Source: BMS3ABIN04 sp964553325
GTDB taxonomy: Bacteria; Bacteroidota; Ignavibacteria; Ignavibacteriales; Melioribacteraceae
Assembly (NCBI GenBank): GCA_964553325.1
Contig: CAZKKI010000069.1
Coordinates: 9,777-73,776 of the forward strand
Length of the DNA: 64,000 nucleotides
Reading direction: 5' to 3'
The translations under genes were made by a program, and so were the position numbers. The notes under the pieces are model-generated. The model did not search any database and was not told where the DNA came from. It worked only from the letters and a program-made list of their open reading frames with translations. This document shows, piece by piece, positions 31,565 through 40,383 of this stretch; position 1 is the stretch's first letter; each line of letters starts with the position of its first letter.

Positions 31565-32323
31565 TTATTTGCGAGCTAATTTCTTTTCGTAATATTCACG
31601 GGCAAACTCCAGTTCTTTCTGCGTATCTACGGAAATACTGTCGAGTTCCGTTACTACAACCTTTATTTTCATACCGTGCTCTAACATTCTCAACTGTTCC
31701 AATTTTTCGGCAATTTCCAAGTCGGTTGGTCGCAACGATGTAAATTTTAACAATTCCCTTTTTCTGAAAACATAAAGTCCGATGTGTTTGTAAACATCGG
31801 TGATTAATAATTTTTCCAAGTTCGTTTTAGCTTCGCGGACAAACGGAATAGGCAACCGGGAAAAGTAAAGTGCATAATTATGATAGTCGAAAACCACTTT
31901 TGGGATTGCGTTGGATCGCAGTTCGTTCAAGTCGGTTATTTTTTTCGCAAGCGTTGAAATTTTTACGTTTAAATCGAACAAAAGCGGTTCAATTGCCTGA
32001 TCAATCATCTTCCCCGGAATAAACGGTTCATCCCCTTGAATGTTTACGATAATTTCAGCCGAATGAAGAGTTTTGGCTACGTAAGCGATTCTGTCGGAAC
32101 CCGAAGGTAAATCTTTTGGAGTAAGAACAACATTATCGGTAAAACTCTTTACAACATTATAAACGCGGTTATCGTCAACGGCAACAATTATTTCGTCCAA
32201 AAGTTTCGATTTACTTGCACTTTCGAATGTATGTTGAATCATCGGTTTTCCGCCAATATCGGCTAAGGGTTTACCCATTAACCTACTCGAAGCGAATCTG
32301 GCAGGTATAATTCCGATAATCAT
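31565..32323 (-). CDS. kdsB: 3-deoxy-manno-octulosonate cytidylyltransferase (CMP-KDO synthetase)
   Basis: A 252-residue enzyme that activates KDO with CTP for LPS core synthesis. The family marks are clear: IIGIIPARFASSRLMGKPL at the start (nucleotide binding), IQGDEPFI in the middle and the ...KHIGLYVFRKRELLKF segment near 190. The length is normal. It supports a Gram-negative outer membrane with KDO, as the porin and lipoproteins of the cytochrome island require. It sits 24 bases after gatC and four bases before the GTG-extended desulfhydrase reading frame. Confidence 0.95.
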   Translation of the reverse strand: MIIGIIPARFASSRLMGKPLADIGGKPMIQHTFESASKSKLLDEIIVAVDDNRVYNVVKSFTDNVVLTPKDLPSGSDRIAYVAKTLHSAEIIVNIQGDEPFIPGKMIDQAIEPLLFDLNVKISTLAKKITDLNELRSNAIPKVVFDYHNYALYFSRLPIPFVREAKTNLEKLLITDVYKHIGLYVFRKRELLKFTSLRPTDLEIAEKLEQLRMLEHGMKIKVVVTELDSISVDTQKELEFAREYYEKKLARK

Positions 32324-32347
32324 TTCCGTAAGTTCATTTTATGCATG

Positions 32348-32638
32348 TTATTGTTTTATTACTTTGGGCACTTTGAAAAACCGTTCCGTTTTATCCGGTG
32401 CATTTTTTAAAGCCTCGGCGGTTGAAATCGATTTATTTTCAATATCGTCGCGGAAAACATTTATTTTTTCCAGCGGATGGGAAAGCGGCTCGACGTTAGC
32501 CGTATTTAATTCGTTTAATTTATCGATGTAACTTATAATTTTGCTTAACTCCATCGAAAGTTCTTCAATTTCCTCATCGGAAAAATCCAATTTTGCCAAT
32601 TTAGCAATATATCTTACTTCCTCTTTCGAAACTTTCAT
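32348..32638 (-). CDS. gatC: Asp-tRNA(Asn)/Glu-tRNA(Gln) amidotransferase subunit C
   Basis: A 96-residue subunit of the GatCAB amidotransferase, which converts mischarged Glu-tRNA(Gln) or Asp-tRNA(Asn) to the amidated form. The sequence has the family pattern VRYIAKLAKLDFSDEEIEEL, an internal ...SHPLEKINVFRDD and the ending FFKVPKVI. GatA and GatB are not in the window, so the complex is encoded from dispersed loci. It leads the small transcript that continues into kdsB. Confidence 0.94.
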   Translation of the reverse strand: MKVSKEEVRYIAKLAKLDFSDEEIEELSMELSKIISYIDKLNELNTANVEPLSHPLEKINVFRDDIENKSISTAEALKNAPDKTERFFKVPKVIKQ

Positions 32639-32697
32639 TTTCCGTTAACCTTTCTAATTGTATAACAAAATTTAACAAAACTAACCGTGATGTAAAA

Positions 32698-33789
32698 TTA
32701 AATTTTTATCGTTCTTAAATACTTTATCCTGTTTTTGATTGAAGGATGACTATAGAAAAACCATTCGACAAACGGATGCGGATCTTTATCCGACAGGTTT
32801 TGTTCTGTTAACTTTTCCAATGCTTTAATAAATATTTCCTTTTTACGCGTTGCGGTAACAGCATATCTATCCGCTTCATATTCAAATTTTCGTGAAATAC
32901 TATTGGTTAATGGTTCGAGCAACAATCCTATTATCATTGCCCAAAGCGAAAGCAAAGGTATTGCATCGATTTGCGAAATTTCGGAGAAACCGAACCACGG
33001 AAGGGACAGTTTATAAAAATACGCCATTAAATAAAAAGTCAAGAAACTTGAAACCGTTCCGATTAATAAATTTTTAATTATGTGCTTGTGTTTGTAATGT
33101 CCTAATTCATGAGCAATTACCGTTTCAATTTCATCGTCGTTAAATTTTTCGAGAAGCGTGTCTCCCAAAATTATTTTTTTAGTTTTCCCCAAACCTGTAA
33201 ACATTGCATTTGCTTTTTTCGTATTCTTACTCATATTGAATTCATACAAATTTTCTATTTTCATTCCGGCATCTTCGGCCAAAGAAATAACTTTTGTTTT
33301 CAACTCCTTGTTCTCGAGCGGTTTGATTTTATAAAACAGCGGCAAGATAACAACAGGTAATATTTTAGCAAGCACTACGGAAAATAAAAACAACACAATC
33401 GTAAACGGTAACCACCAATAATTTCCGAATGTACGTAACGAATAGAAGAACACCAGAAGAATAGGTAGACCGATAGTTCCGGCAACCAAAGTACTTTTAA
33501 TATTTTCCCAACTCCATTGCCAAAATGTTTGATTAGATAAATTATATTTATGTTCAAGAATAAAATCGGAGTAAAAATTAAACGGGAAAAATAAAGCCGA
33601 CATCCCGAAACCGGTAACAATTACGAAAATTATAAATTGCAAATATTCATTCTCGGTATAGCGCCGTATATGCTCAACCAAATCCGTACTTTTTCCGCTT
33701 AATAAAAACAATAATATCAAAACAAAAGAAAGAACGGCTTTAGTTATACCGATAAACAGTTTTATGTTATTATATTTTTTCGCGTTCAT
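32698..33789 (-). CDS. M48-family membrane zinc metalloprotease (Ste24/HtpX-like)
   Basis: A 363-residue integral membrane protease with about seven hydrophobic segments. The zinc-binding HEXXH is HELGH (about residue 227, in VIAHELGHYKHKH) and the third ligand is the Glu in FEYEADRYAV (about 304). The layout, with several helices before the active site and two between it and the EADR element, is that of CAAX-protease-like Ste24 proteins; bacterial members act in membrane-protein quality control. It is somewhat shorter at the N terminus than eukaryotic Ste24. It stands alone between gatC and a chemoreceptor gene. Confidence 0.9.
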   Translation of the reverse strand: MNAKKYNNIKLFIGITKAVLSFVLILLFLLSGKSTDLVEHIRRYTENEYLQFIIFVIVTGFGMSALFFPFNFYSDFILEHKYNLSNQTFWQWSWENIKSTLVAGTIGLPILLVFFYSLRTFGNYWWLPFTIVLFLFSVVLAKILPVVILPLFYKIKPLENKELKTKVISLAEDAGMKIENLYEFNMSKNTKKANAMFTGLGKTKKIILGDTLLEKFNDDEIETVIAHELGHYKHKHIIKNLLIGTVSSFLTFYLMAYFYKLSLPWFGFSEISQIDAIPLLSLWAMIIGLLLEPLTNSISRKFEYEADRYAVTATRKKEIFIKALEKLTEQNLSDKDPHPFVEWFFYSHPSIKNRIKYLRTIKI

Positions 33790-33902
33790 AACAATAAATT
33801 TTGTTAATAAAATATATGGAATTTTCCCATGTTAAAAAGGAGAGAATATCGATAAGTTTATACGATATGGTGATAAATCCGAAAGGAAAACAATTCTATT
33901 AC

Positions 33903-33932
33903 AAAAATAAAAAAGCCGGGAAAATCCCGGCT
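33903..33932 (-). terminator. Terminator of the first chemoreceptor gene
   Basis: On the minus strand AGCCGGGA (33932-33925) and TCCCGGCT (33921-33914) form a perfect 8-base stem with a 3-base loop, followed by TTTTTATTTTTG. It lies immediately after the stop of the 33937-36063 gene. Confidence 0.9.
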
Positions 33933-33936
33933 CTTT

Positions 33937-36063
33937 TCAGCTTACCAACTCTTGTTCTTCTTGTTGTTCATGTTGTTCTTGTTCACCGGAAGGTACCCAT
34001 GAACTTTCCCTAACATTCTCCAATTTGAATTGTTCAATCAAGTGTTGCAAACCTTCGGTAAGTCTATGAAGATTTTCCGCAGAGAAACTTATTTGTCTTG
34101 TGTTCTCGGCGGCTTGTTGCGTAACTTGTGTAATCGCTTCAATATTCGAGCTGATTTGTTCACTGGCAGAAGATTGTTCCTCGCTTGCCGCGGCAAGTTG
34201 AGTAATCAAATCCGCTACCCTTTCGAAATGATAAATAATCTCATTAAGCGAATTACCTGCACGTTGAGCAAGTTCTTTACCTTTATTAACCTCTTCAGTT
34301 CCCATTTCAATTGATTTTATTGCGCCGGAAGTATCGTCTTGAATTTTCTTAATCATCAAAGCAATTTCTTGCGTAGCTTTTGTAGTACGTTCCGCCAATT
34401 TACGAACTTCATCGGCAACAACCGCAAAACCTCTGCCTTGTTCTCCGGCACGGGCAGCCTCGATTGCGGCATTAAGAGCCAATAAGTTTGTCTGGTCGGC
34501 AATTTCGTTAATAACTTCAATAATTTCACCGATTTGGGAACTGCTTTCGCCAAGTTTTTCAATTGTTTTGGCCGATTTGGAAACCACTTCGGAAATTCTG
34601 TTTATTCCTTCTATGGTTTGAACAACAATTTCGCCTCCTTCTTTAGCTTTGTTACCGGCTTCTTTTGCCGTGGTAGCTGCAAGGTTTGCATTTTGAGTAC
34701 TATCCATAATCGTATGTGTCATTTCCTCAATCGAAGTAACAACTTCGGAAGCTTGTTGACTCTGTTCGCTTGCACCGGCGGCCATTTCTTCCGTACTGGA
34801 AGAGATTTGAGCCGAGGAACTTGCCAATTCGGCTGCCGATTCGGCTACTTTCCCAATTAATCTGTTTAGTGATTCTATTACTTTGTTGATATTATCTTTA
34901 ATTAATAAATAATCGCCTTTGTAATCACCTTGCATTTTATGTGTAAAATCTCCGGAAGCCATTGTGTTCAGTACTTCCGCGGCTTCTTTTAACGGGGCGA
35001 CAAATGCATCCATCATGGAATTAATACCTTTAATAATTTCTTTCCATTCTCCTTCGAAATGCGCTTCGTTTCCTCGTTTGGAAAGATTACCAACTTCATT
35101 TGCTTTAATTAATTCATGAATCTCGGATTTCAATTCGAGCAATGTATCTATTTCTTTATTAAACGCATGAGTTAGAGTATCTTTTTCCGAAGAGGGGGTA
35201 ACCTTTTCAAATTGCCCCGAAGCTATTTTTTCCGCGGCTTTGATTTTTTCGATTTGCGAAGATTTTAATTTTCTCGTCATCTCGGCAAGTTCACCGAATT
35301 CGTCATTAGAAGTTACATCGATTTCAACATCGTAATTTCCCAAAGAAAATTCATTTAAAACTTCTTTTATTTTCTTTATCGGTTTAGATAAGGCGGGAGC
35401 AATATAGAATAGTCCGATCAACAAAAACAATGTACCCAATGACATTCCACTCAAAATAAATATCTTTGAAAACTCAACACCCTCTTTTAGTTGTTGGTCC
35501 ATTAATTGTGTTCTATGTTCAAGCTTTTCCAGAATATTATGAAATTTATCAACTAATTCCTTTCTTATTTCCTCGCCCGAGCTTGTGGCAATATCTGCCG
35601 CCATATCGTAATTTTGTGATACGGATGCGCTAATAATAGCATCACAAACTAAATTTTTGTAATCTTCTCTTAATTTATTTATTTGTTTGAAATCGTCTTT
35701 TAACAAATCGCTATTCAACGATTCTTCCAATTTTTTTATTTTACTATCAACATTTTCAGTAAGCTCTTCATATTTTTTCATATCCTCGTTGAAAGTTTCG
35801 GCAAACTGAGGTATGGAAAATTTTAACATCATAAATTGGATTTTACGAAAATCGGAGAATATTTTTTCAATTTCACTTTTGGGACGTATGAATTCTTGGA
35901 ACATTTTATCTTTTACTTTTTCCATACTATTGATTTGGTAAAGGATATTTCCAACAATTAAAGTTGCTACAGCTCCAAGTCCTAAAAATCCCAGTTGAAC
36001 TTTACGGACAAATTTTAATCTGAATTTATTTTTCTTTTTGCTTTTATTTTGATGTTTTCTCAT
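33937..36063 (-). CDS. Methyl-accepting chemotaxis protein with long HAMP array
   Basis: A 708-residue transmembrane receptor. A basic cytoplasmic N terminus precedes TM1 (about 22-44); a periplasmic helical sensor of about 160 residues and TM2 (about 203-227) follow. Then come at least two HAMP-like units (LSKPIKKIKEVLNEFS...; ASGDFTHKMQGDYKGD) and the signalling hairpin with the conserved tip ADQTNLLALNAAIEAARAGE and methylation helices on either side. The C-terminal tail is rich in Gln and Glu. No che, flagellar or pilus gene is nearby. A TonB-like gene and a second receptor lie directly upstream in the same direction. Ligand unknown. Confidence 0.92.
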   Translation of the reverse strand: MRKHQNKSKKKNKFRLKFVRKVQLGFLGLGAVATLIVGNILYQINSMEKVKDKMFQEFIRPKSEIEKIFSDFRKIQFMMLKFSIPQFAETFNEDMKKYEELTENVDSKIKKLEESLNSDLLKDDFKQINKLREDYKNLVCDAIISASVSQNYDMAADIATSSGEEIRKELVDKFHNILEKLEHRTQLMDQQLKEGVEFSKIFILSGMSLGTLFLLIGLFYIAPALSKPIKKIKEVLNEFSLGNYDVEIDVTSNDEFGELAEMTRKLKSSQIEKIKAAEKIASGQFEKVTPSSEKDTLTHAFNKEIDTLLELKSEIHELIKANEVGNLSKRGNEAHFEGEWKEIIKGINSMMDAFVAPLKEAAEVLNTMASGDFTHKMQGDYKGDYLLIKDNINKVIESLNRLIGKVAESAAELASSSAQISSSTEEMAAGASEQSQQASEVVTSIEEMTHTIMDSTQNANLAATTAKEAGNKAKEGGEIVVQTIEGINRISEVVSKSAKTIEKLGESSSQIGEIIEVINEIADQTNLLALNAAIEAARAGEQGRGFAVVADEVRKLAERTTKATQEIALMIKKIQDDTSGAIKSIEMGTEEVNKGKELAQRAGNSLNEIIYHFERVADLITQLAAASEEQSSASEQISSNIEAITQVTQQAAENTRQISFSAENLHRLTEGLQHLIEQFKLENVRESSWVPSGEQEQHEQQEEQELVS

Positions 36064-36085
36064 TTCGACCTCAAAAACAGTAATA

Positions 36086-36493
36086 TTATCGTAGTTTGAA
36101 TTTTATTTGAATTGATAATTTAACTTTTACCGGTTTACCTTCTTTCATACCGGGAGTAAATTTTGCGGCTGAAACAGCTCTTATTACTTCTTCATCGCAA
36201 CCGGCTCCGATACCTTTAATAATTTGCACTTTATCAACGGTTCCGTTCTCGTTAATGTAAGCCAAAGCGTAAACTTTTCCTTCCACTCCGGCTTTCTTTG
36301 CGATTTCGGGGTATTTAATACTTTTGTATATAGCTTCCAAACCACCGATAGGCGCAGGCATTTTTTCCGCAAAAGCCAAATATTTTTCGCCTTCATTTTC
36401 TAAAATTGGGAATGCATTAATATTACTCGTTATTGAGAATATTAAATAAACGGCAACAGCAATGAATATTCCAATATTTAATTTACCAGACAT
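36086..36493 (-). CDS. Small TonB-like C-terminal domain protein
   Basis: A 135-residue protein with a signal or anchor helix (about 6-25) followed by a TonB C-terminal-type domain (PIGGLEAIYKSIKYPEIAKK, then VEGKVYALAYINENG, KIKGIGAGCDEEVIRAV-like end and KVKLSIQIKF). It lacks the long Pro-rich spacer of classical TonB. Such short versions are common in the Bacteroidota and may be periplasmic partner proteins rather than energy transducers. The ATG at 36493 follows AAAGGGAG and is preferred to the one at 36529. It lies 22 bases before the 708-residue receptor gene, so the two are probably co-transcribed. Confidence 0.8.
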   Translation of the reverse strand: MSGKLNIGIFIAVAVYLIFSITSNINAFPILENEGEKYLAFAEKMPAPIGGLEAIYKSIKYPEIAKKAGVEGKVYALAYINENGTVDKVQIIKGIGAGCDEEVIRAVSAAKFTPGMKEGKPVKVKLSIQIKFKLR

Positions 36494-36640
36494 TTTACGT
36501 CTCCCTTTCTTTATTGATTCTATCGGCATTATCGAATTATCTATAAAATAGTTTATACTTAAAGTATATCCTAATCGTAATTATTTTAATATTTAATTAT
36601 TTATTATAATTTTACTTTGCCCTTTCCCTTATTAAAGGAA

Positions 36641-38512
36641 TTAAACGGCAACATTTTCGTCTGCAGTTTTATAATGCGGAGACTCATTCAAATGACTACC
36701 TTCATCGACTTCTCTAATGTAGAATCTTTCCAGTTTGGACTTAAGGTTTAGAGTAAGTCGACTCAAATCGTCAACGGCTTCTGCTATTTGTTGTACGCCA
36801 ACGTTTGTTTCATTTGTAACATTGCTTATAATTTCGATATTCGAGCTAATTTTTTCCGCTGTTTCGGATTGTTCCTTATTTGCGTCGGCAACTTGAGTAA
36901 CAAGTTCAACTGTTTTTTTAACACTCTCGATTATATCATTAAGCGATTCACCTGCAAAGTTTGCTTTTTCTTTTCCTTTTTCGACTTCATCTTTACCTTC
37001 CTTAATTGAAGTTACGGCTTCGTTTGTATCTTTTTGAATTTGTTTAATCATTTCTTCGATTTGAGTTGTTGCGTTTGTTGTTCTCTCGGCCAGTTTTCTA
37101 ACCTCATCGGCTACAACCGCAAAGCCTCTGCCCTGTTCACCGGCGCGCGCAGCTTCTATTGCCGCATTCAACGCAAGCAAATTCGTTTGTTCGGCTATTT
37201 CATTAATAACTTGAATTATCTCGCCGATTTGATTACTTCCTTCTCCCAATTCTTCTATACTTTTTGCCGATTTTTCCACAACTTGTGCTATTTTATCCAT
37301 TCCCTCGATGGTTTCCAGAACTACTTCACCGCCGCTCGATGCAATTTCACCGGCTTGGCGCGAGGCTTTCGAAGCTTCGTCGGCAAAGTTGTTTGTTTCA
37401 AATATAGATCTTGTCATTTGATCAACTGCGGAGGCAACTTCGGTAGTTTGACTGTTTTGGCGTTGAGTACCTTCCGCTATTTCCTCGATATTGGAAGATA
37501 TCTCCACACTTGCCGAAGCTGTTGCTTCAACAGCTTCGTAAACCTCCAAAATAAGATGTTTAATATTCTCAACCGCTTGATTAAAGCCTTTGAACAGTCG
37601 GCAAATATTATCGTTGGTTTTTTCGGGTTGTAAATTAACGGTCAAATCGCCCTGGGCAAATCTTTCCATTGCCTTAAGCATTTTCTCCGTATTTCTATCC
37701 AAATATTTTCTGTTTTCATCAATATCTTTCGTTGCCTGCTCGATTTTTTTCTCAACTTCTTCTTTTTCTTTAAGTAAAGCCAATCTTGTTTTCTTAATAC
37801 TTGAAACCATCTTATTAAAATCTCGTCCAAGAATACCAAGCTCATCTTTGCTGTTAATTACCACTTCTACATCCAAATTTCCTTTAATTACTTCATGAGC
37901 GGCGCTACTTACCATTTTTATCGGTTTTACTATTTGCTTATCAATAAATAAAAGTACAAATGCCATAACAAATACCGATAGCGCTAAGAATATTATTTGA
38001 AACTGCTTTAACGAAGCGGTTTTCTTAACCGAATCTTCTTCAAATAACTTAACGGCTTTATTCATTTCCTTAAGCAATGGAATATTACTTGCCAGAACAT
38101 ATTTTTCCGCTTTCAATCTTTCTGCATTACTTTGTGTTGAAGCCAACAGTTGGATTTTCTTGTAAAACGCTCCCCATAAATCTTTTACTTTAAATAACTG
38201 CTCAACAATTTCCTTTTTCTCCGTTTTCGGTAGCCCCAAATCTTTATCACCGAATAACAAACCGGTTAACGTTTTATCGAAAAGTTTCGCTGTATTTAAT
38301 AACTCGGAAGGTTTAACTCTCCCCAAAGAAACTCCCAACGCTTCTTTAGTCATTTTTTGAGTTAGCATTCGTTGTTTTCCGGCCAAGTTTATAACTACAC
38401 CGTCTTTTTCTTGAGAAGCTAAAACAATAAAAGTGTAAACTACCATTGCGGTAATAAACAACATGAATATTGTTGAAAGCATATAAAACTTTTGAGATAT
38501 TTTTAGTTTCAT
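36641..38512 (-). CDS. Methyl-accepting protein with PilJ/NarX-type sensor
   Basis: A 623-residue receptor with TM1 (about 9-33), a periplasmic four-helix sensor beginning INLAGKQRMLTQKM, the P-box-like pattern of PilJ and nitrate sensors, TM2 (about 170-192), HAMP and the signalling tip ADEVRKLAERT preceded by EQTNLLALNAAIEAARAGE. The sensor type recalls NarX/PilJ ligands, but the sequence alone does not prove nitrate sensing. It is followed by the TonB-like and receptor genes on the same strand with a 147-base gap. Its signalling half is close to that of the 33937 gene, so the two could share one array and CheA. Confidence 0.92.
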   Translation of the reverse strand: MKLKISQKFYMLSTIFMLFITAMVVYTFIVLASQEKDGVVINLAGKQRMLTQKMTKEALGVSLGRVKPSELLNTAKLFDKTLTGLLFGDKDLGLPKTEKKEIVEQLFKVKDLWGAFYKKIQLLASTQSNAERLKAEKYVLASNIPLLKEMNKAVKLFEEDSVKKTASLKQFQIIFLALSVFVMAFVLLFIDKQIVKPIKMVSSAAHEVIKGNLDVEVVINSKDELGILGRDFNKMVSSIKKTRLALLKEKEEVEKKIEQATKDIDENRKYLDRNTEKMLKAMERFAQGDLTVNLQPEKTNDNICRLFKGFNQAVENIKHLILEVYEAVEATASASVEISSNIEEIAEGTQRQNSQTTEVASAVDQMTRSIFETNNFADEASKASRQAGEIASSGGEVVLETIEGMDKIAQVVEKSAKSIEELGEGSNQIGEIIQVINEIAEQTNLLALNAAIEAARAGEQGRGFAVVADEVRKLAERTTNATTQIEEMIKQIQKDTNEAVTSIKEGKDEVEKGKEKANFAGESLNDIIESVKKTVELVTQVADANKEQSETAEKISSNIEIISNVTNETNVGVQQIAEAVDDLSRLTLNLKSKLERFYIREVDEGSHLNESPHYKTADENVAV

Positions 38513-38668
38513 TTTATTCTTCCATCCGAATTTTTATTGACTTTTCCTTGTACGATTATAAGACTAATAATATTATCCACGCTTAATTTTCGGATTTTAC
38601 TTCATTTTATTTAGTAAAAATTTCAACTATTCGAAGAAATTCGTTGGAAGGGAGAGAGGGGAAAATAT

Positions 38669-39226
38669 TTATTTTATTATTTTTAATATATCTTTGAACT
38701 CTTGAGTACCGCAAACGTTTAACAATTCGAACAAGACCGATTCGGTAGACGTAACTTCGGCACCGTTATTTTCCATTCGACGTAAAGCCGTTTCGTAATC
38801 AAGTATTTTCCGGGAGGATACGGCATCGGCAGGTAAATTTACTTGAAAGCCATTTGCAATTAAATCCAAAACTGTCTGTTGAATACAAACGTGAGTTTCA
38901 ATTCCGCACACCACTATTTGCGAAAGGTTCTTTCTTTTAAATTCATCGAATAAATCTTCCGCGCCGTAACAACTAAAGCTCATTTTCTGAATTGCATTAA
39001 CGGATTTTAATTCCTCTTTTATCGATGCTTCCGTTTCACCGAGACCTTTCGGATATTGCTCGGTATAATAAACGGGAACGTTTAAATATTTGAATCCTTT
39101 TATCAATTTAATAGTATTATCTACAACTCTTTCTTTGTGTTGCATAACGTTTAAAATTCTTTCCTGAATATCTACGATCAATAAAGCGGTTTTATTTCTA
39201 TCCAATATTTTAGGATTTCGTTTCAT
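38669..39226 (-). CDS. Isochorismatase-family cysteine hydrolase
   Basis: A 185-residue hydrolase of the isochorismatase/nicotinamidase superfamily. The catalytic Asp lies in ALLIVDIQERIL, the Lys in the MSFSCYGAEDL region is less certain, and the catalytic Cys is in CGIETHVCIQQT with the usual preceding cis-peptide segment. The short length is closer to YcaC-like hydrolases than to nicotinamidase. It follows a HAD phosphatase gene by 11 bases on the same strand, and both may belong to one small operon of metabolite repair. Substrate unknown. Confidence 0.87.
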   Translation of the reverse strand: MKRNPKILDRNKTALLIVDIQERILNVMQHKERVVDNTIKLIKGFKYLNVPVYYTEQYPKGLGETEASIKEELKSVNAIQKMSFSCYGAEDLFDEFKRKNLSQIVVCGIETHVCIQQTVLDLIANGFQVNLPADAVSSRKILDYETALRRMENNGAEVTSTESVLFELLNVCGTQEFKDILKIIK

Positions 39227-39237
39227 ATTTTTATTCC

Positions 39238-39999
39238 TTAAAGATTTTTTAGAATATACATAACATCGTATAAATTCATTGCTTCAAAATCCGGTTTTAC
39301 CTTTGAATTATTTGGCAAGGGATATTTCGTTTTGCCGGTATAGATTAAAATTGCCAATCCGCCGTTTTTCTGCGCCCCGCCAATATCCGTAATCAAGTCA
39401 TCGCCAAGCATAATAAACTTATTGTTCGGATCGCAGCCCAATTTACTTAATCCCGCTTTGAAGTAGAGCGGTGAAGGTTTTCCGATTAACGTAGCGTTTT
39501 TATCGGTGGCATATTCGATTCCCGAGACAAAAGCTCCGGCATCCAAAAGCAAACCTTTCCGGGGATCTTTCCAAAATTTATTTTTGTGCATGGCAATTAA
39601 ATCGGCACCGCTATAAACGAAATTAAAAATATCGTTCATTATTTCATAATTCCACTTATCGCCTATATCGCCTATTACAACCGCCTCGGGGGAATCATAC
39701 GAAATTAAATTTCCGAAAGCATATTTAACATTATCGGCACAATACACTGCAACGGAATTATATTTCTTTTTAACATAATCGGCCGTTGCGTCAACCGCCG
39801 TAAGTACGGGGAAATCAATATCGATGGAATTTTTCAGAAAGAAATCAATTATTTCGCGTGAAGTTGAAAGGGTGGAATTGCTTAAAATACATACTTTTCT
39901 GTTTTCGCTTTTTAGAAACTCAAAAAACTCACCGACACCTTCGGCTATTTTCTTTCCTATTCTGAGTACTCCGTCGAGATCAATTAACAGCGGGAACAT
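39238..39999 (-). CDS. NagD-like HAD-superfamily phosphatase
   Basis: A 253-residue phosphatase of the HAD IIA (NagD) class. Motif I is LLIDLDGVLRIG, motif II is CILSNSTLS, the Lys of motif III lies in LIGKPSPLYFKAG and the final acidic motif is MLGDDLITDIGGAQ. These proteins dephosphorylate sugar or nucleotide monophosphates. It is divergent from feoA across 162 bases and precedes the isochorismatase-like gene. Specific substrate cannot be read. Confidence 0.88.
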   Translation of the reverse strand: MFPLLIDLDGVLRIGKKIAEGVGEFFEFLKSENRKVCILSNSTLSTSREIIDFFLKNSIDIDFPVLTAVDATADYVKKKYNSVAVYCADNVKYAFGNLISYDSPEAVVIGDIGDKWNYEIMNDIFNFVYSGADLIAMHKNKFWKDPRKGLLLDAGAFVSGIEYATDKNATLIGKPSPLYFKAGLSKLGCDPNNKFIMLGDDLITDIGGAQKNGGLAILIYTGKTKYPLPNNSKVKPDFEAMNLYDVMYILKNL

Positions 40000-40095
40000 T
40001 TTTATATTTCTTTTTTATTTATACTTGATAAAAATAACTAAAAAAAATAGTACAAAAACTTAAAAAACAGTAAAAAATTTCGATAAAATAATAAC

Positions 40096-40141
40096 TTGAC
40101 AATAGAACGTTACATCCTTATTTTTATATAGATTAAATCTA
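40096..40141 (+). promoter_or_regulatory. feoAB promoter region with palindromic candidate iron-regulator site
   Basis: TTGACA at 40096-40101 is a possible -35 element. TAGATTAAATCTA at 40129-40141 is an inverted repeat with only the central base unpaired, overlapping the place of a start site and 21 bases before feoA. Given the iron-uptake genes behind it, a DtxR/Fur-type operator is plausible; it does not match the classic Fur box closely. Confidence 0.4.
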
Positions 40142-40161
40142 AATAATGAGAAAATTTCAAT

Positions 40162-40383
40162 ATGAAGACTGCAGCCGAATTAAAGGAAGGCGAAAAAGGA
40201 ATTATCGAGAAAATTGATTTTAGCAATCCGTGTTCTAAAAGAATTGTAGAATTCGGATTCACACCGGGCAAAGAAATAGAAATGATAAACGAATCAGTTT
40301 TTCACGACCCGGTTACTTTTTCGATAAGAGGAACTTTAATTGCGATAAGGAGAAACGAGGCTAAGTCTATTATTCTATCATGA
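40162..40383 (+). CDS. feoA: Ferrous iron transport protein A
   Basis: A 73-residue SH3-like protein (AELKEGEKGIIEKI start, ...IVEFGFTPGKEIEMI core, FSIRGTLIAIRRNEA end) that accompanies FeoB and probably modulates its GTPase or transport activity. Its stop overlaps the feoB start (ATGA at 40380-40383), so the two are co-translated. Iron supply by Feo suits an anaerobic lifestyle and the very high heme demand implied by the cytochrome island. Confidence 0.95.
   Translation: MKTAAELKEGEKGIIEKIDFSNPCSKRIVEFGFTPGKEIEMINESVFHDPVTFSIRGTLIAIRRNEAKSIILS

Noticed and set aside
33801..34013. Plus-strand 70-codon frame near 33.8 kb
   Set aside because: It runs through the terminator at 33903-33932 and into the end of the receptor gene; no family resemblance.
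37034..37633. Long plus-strand open frame (199 codons) opposite the PilJ-type receptor, and similar opposite-strand frames at 34534-34860 and 41150-41725
   Set aside because: They mirror well-supported genes, have no ribosome site and give low-complexity, Phe/Asn- or Arg-rich products typical of shadow frames.
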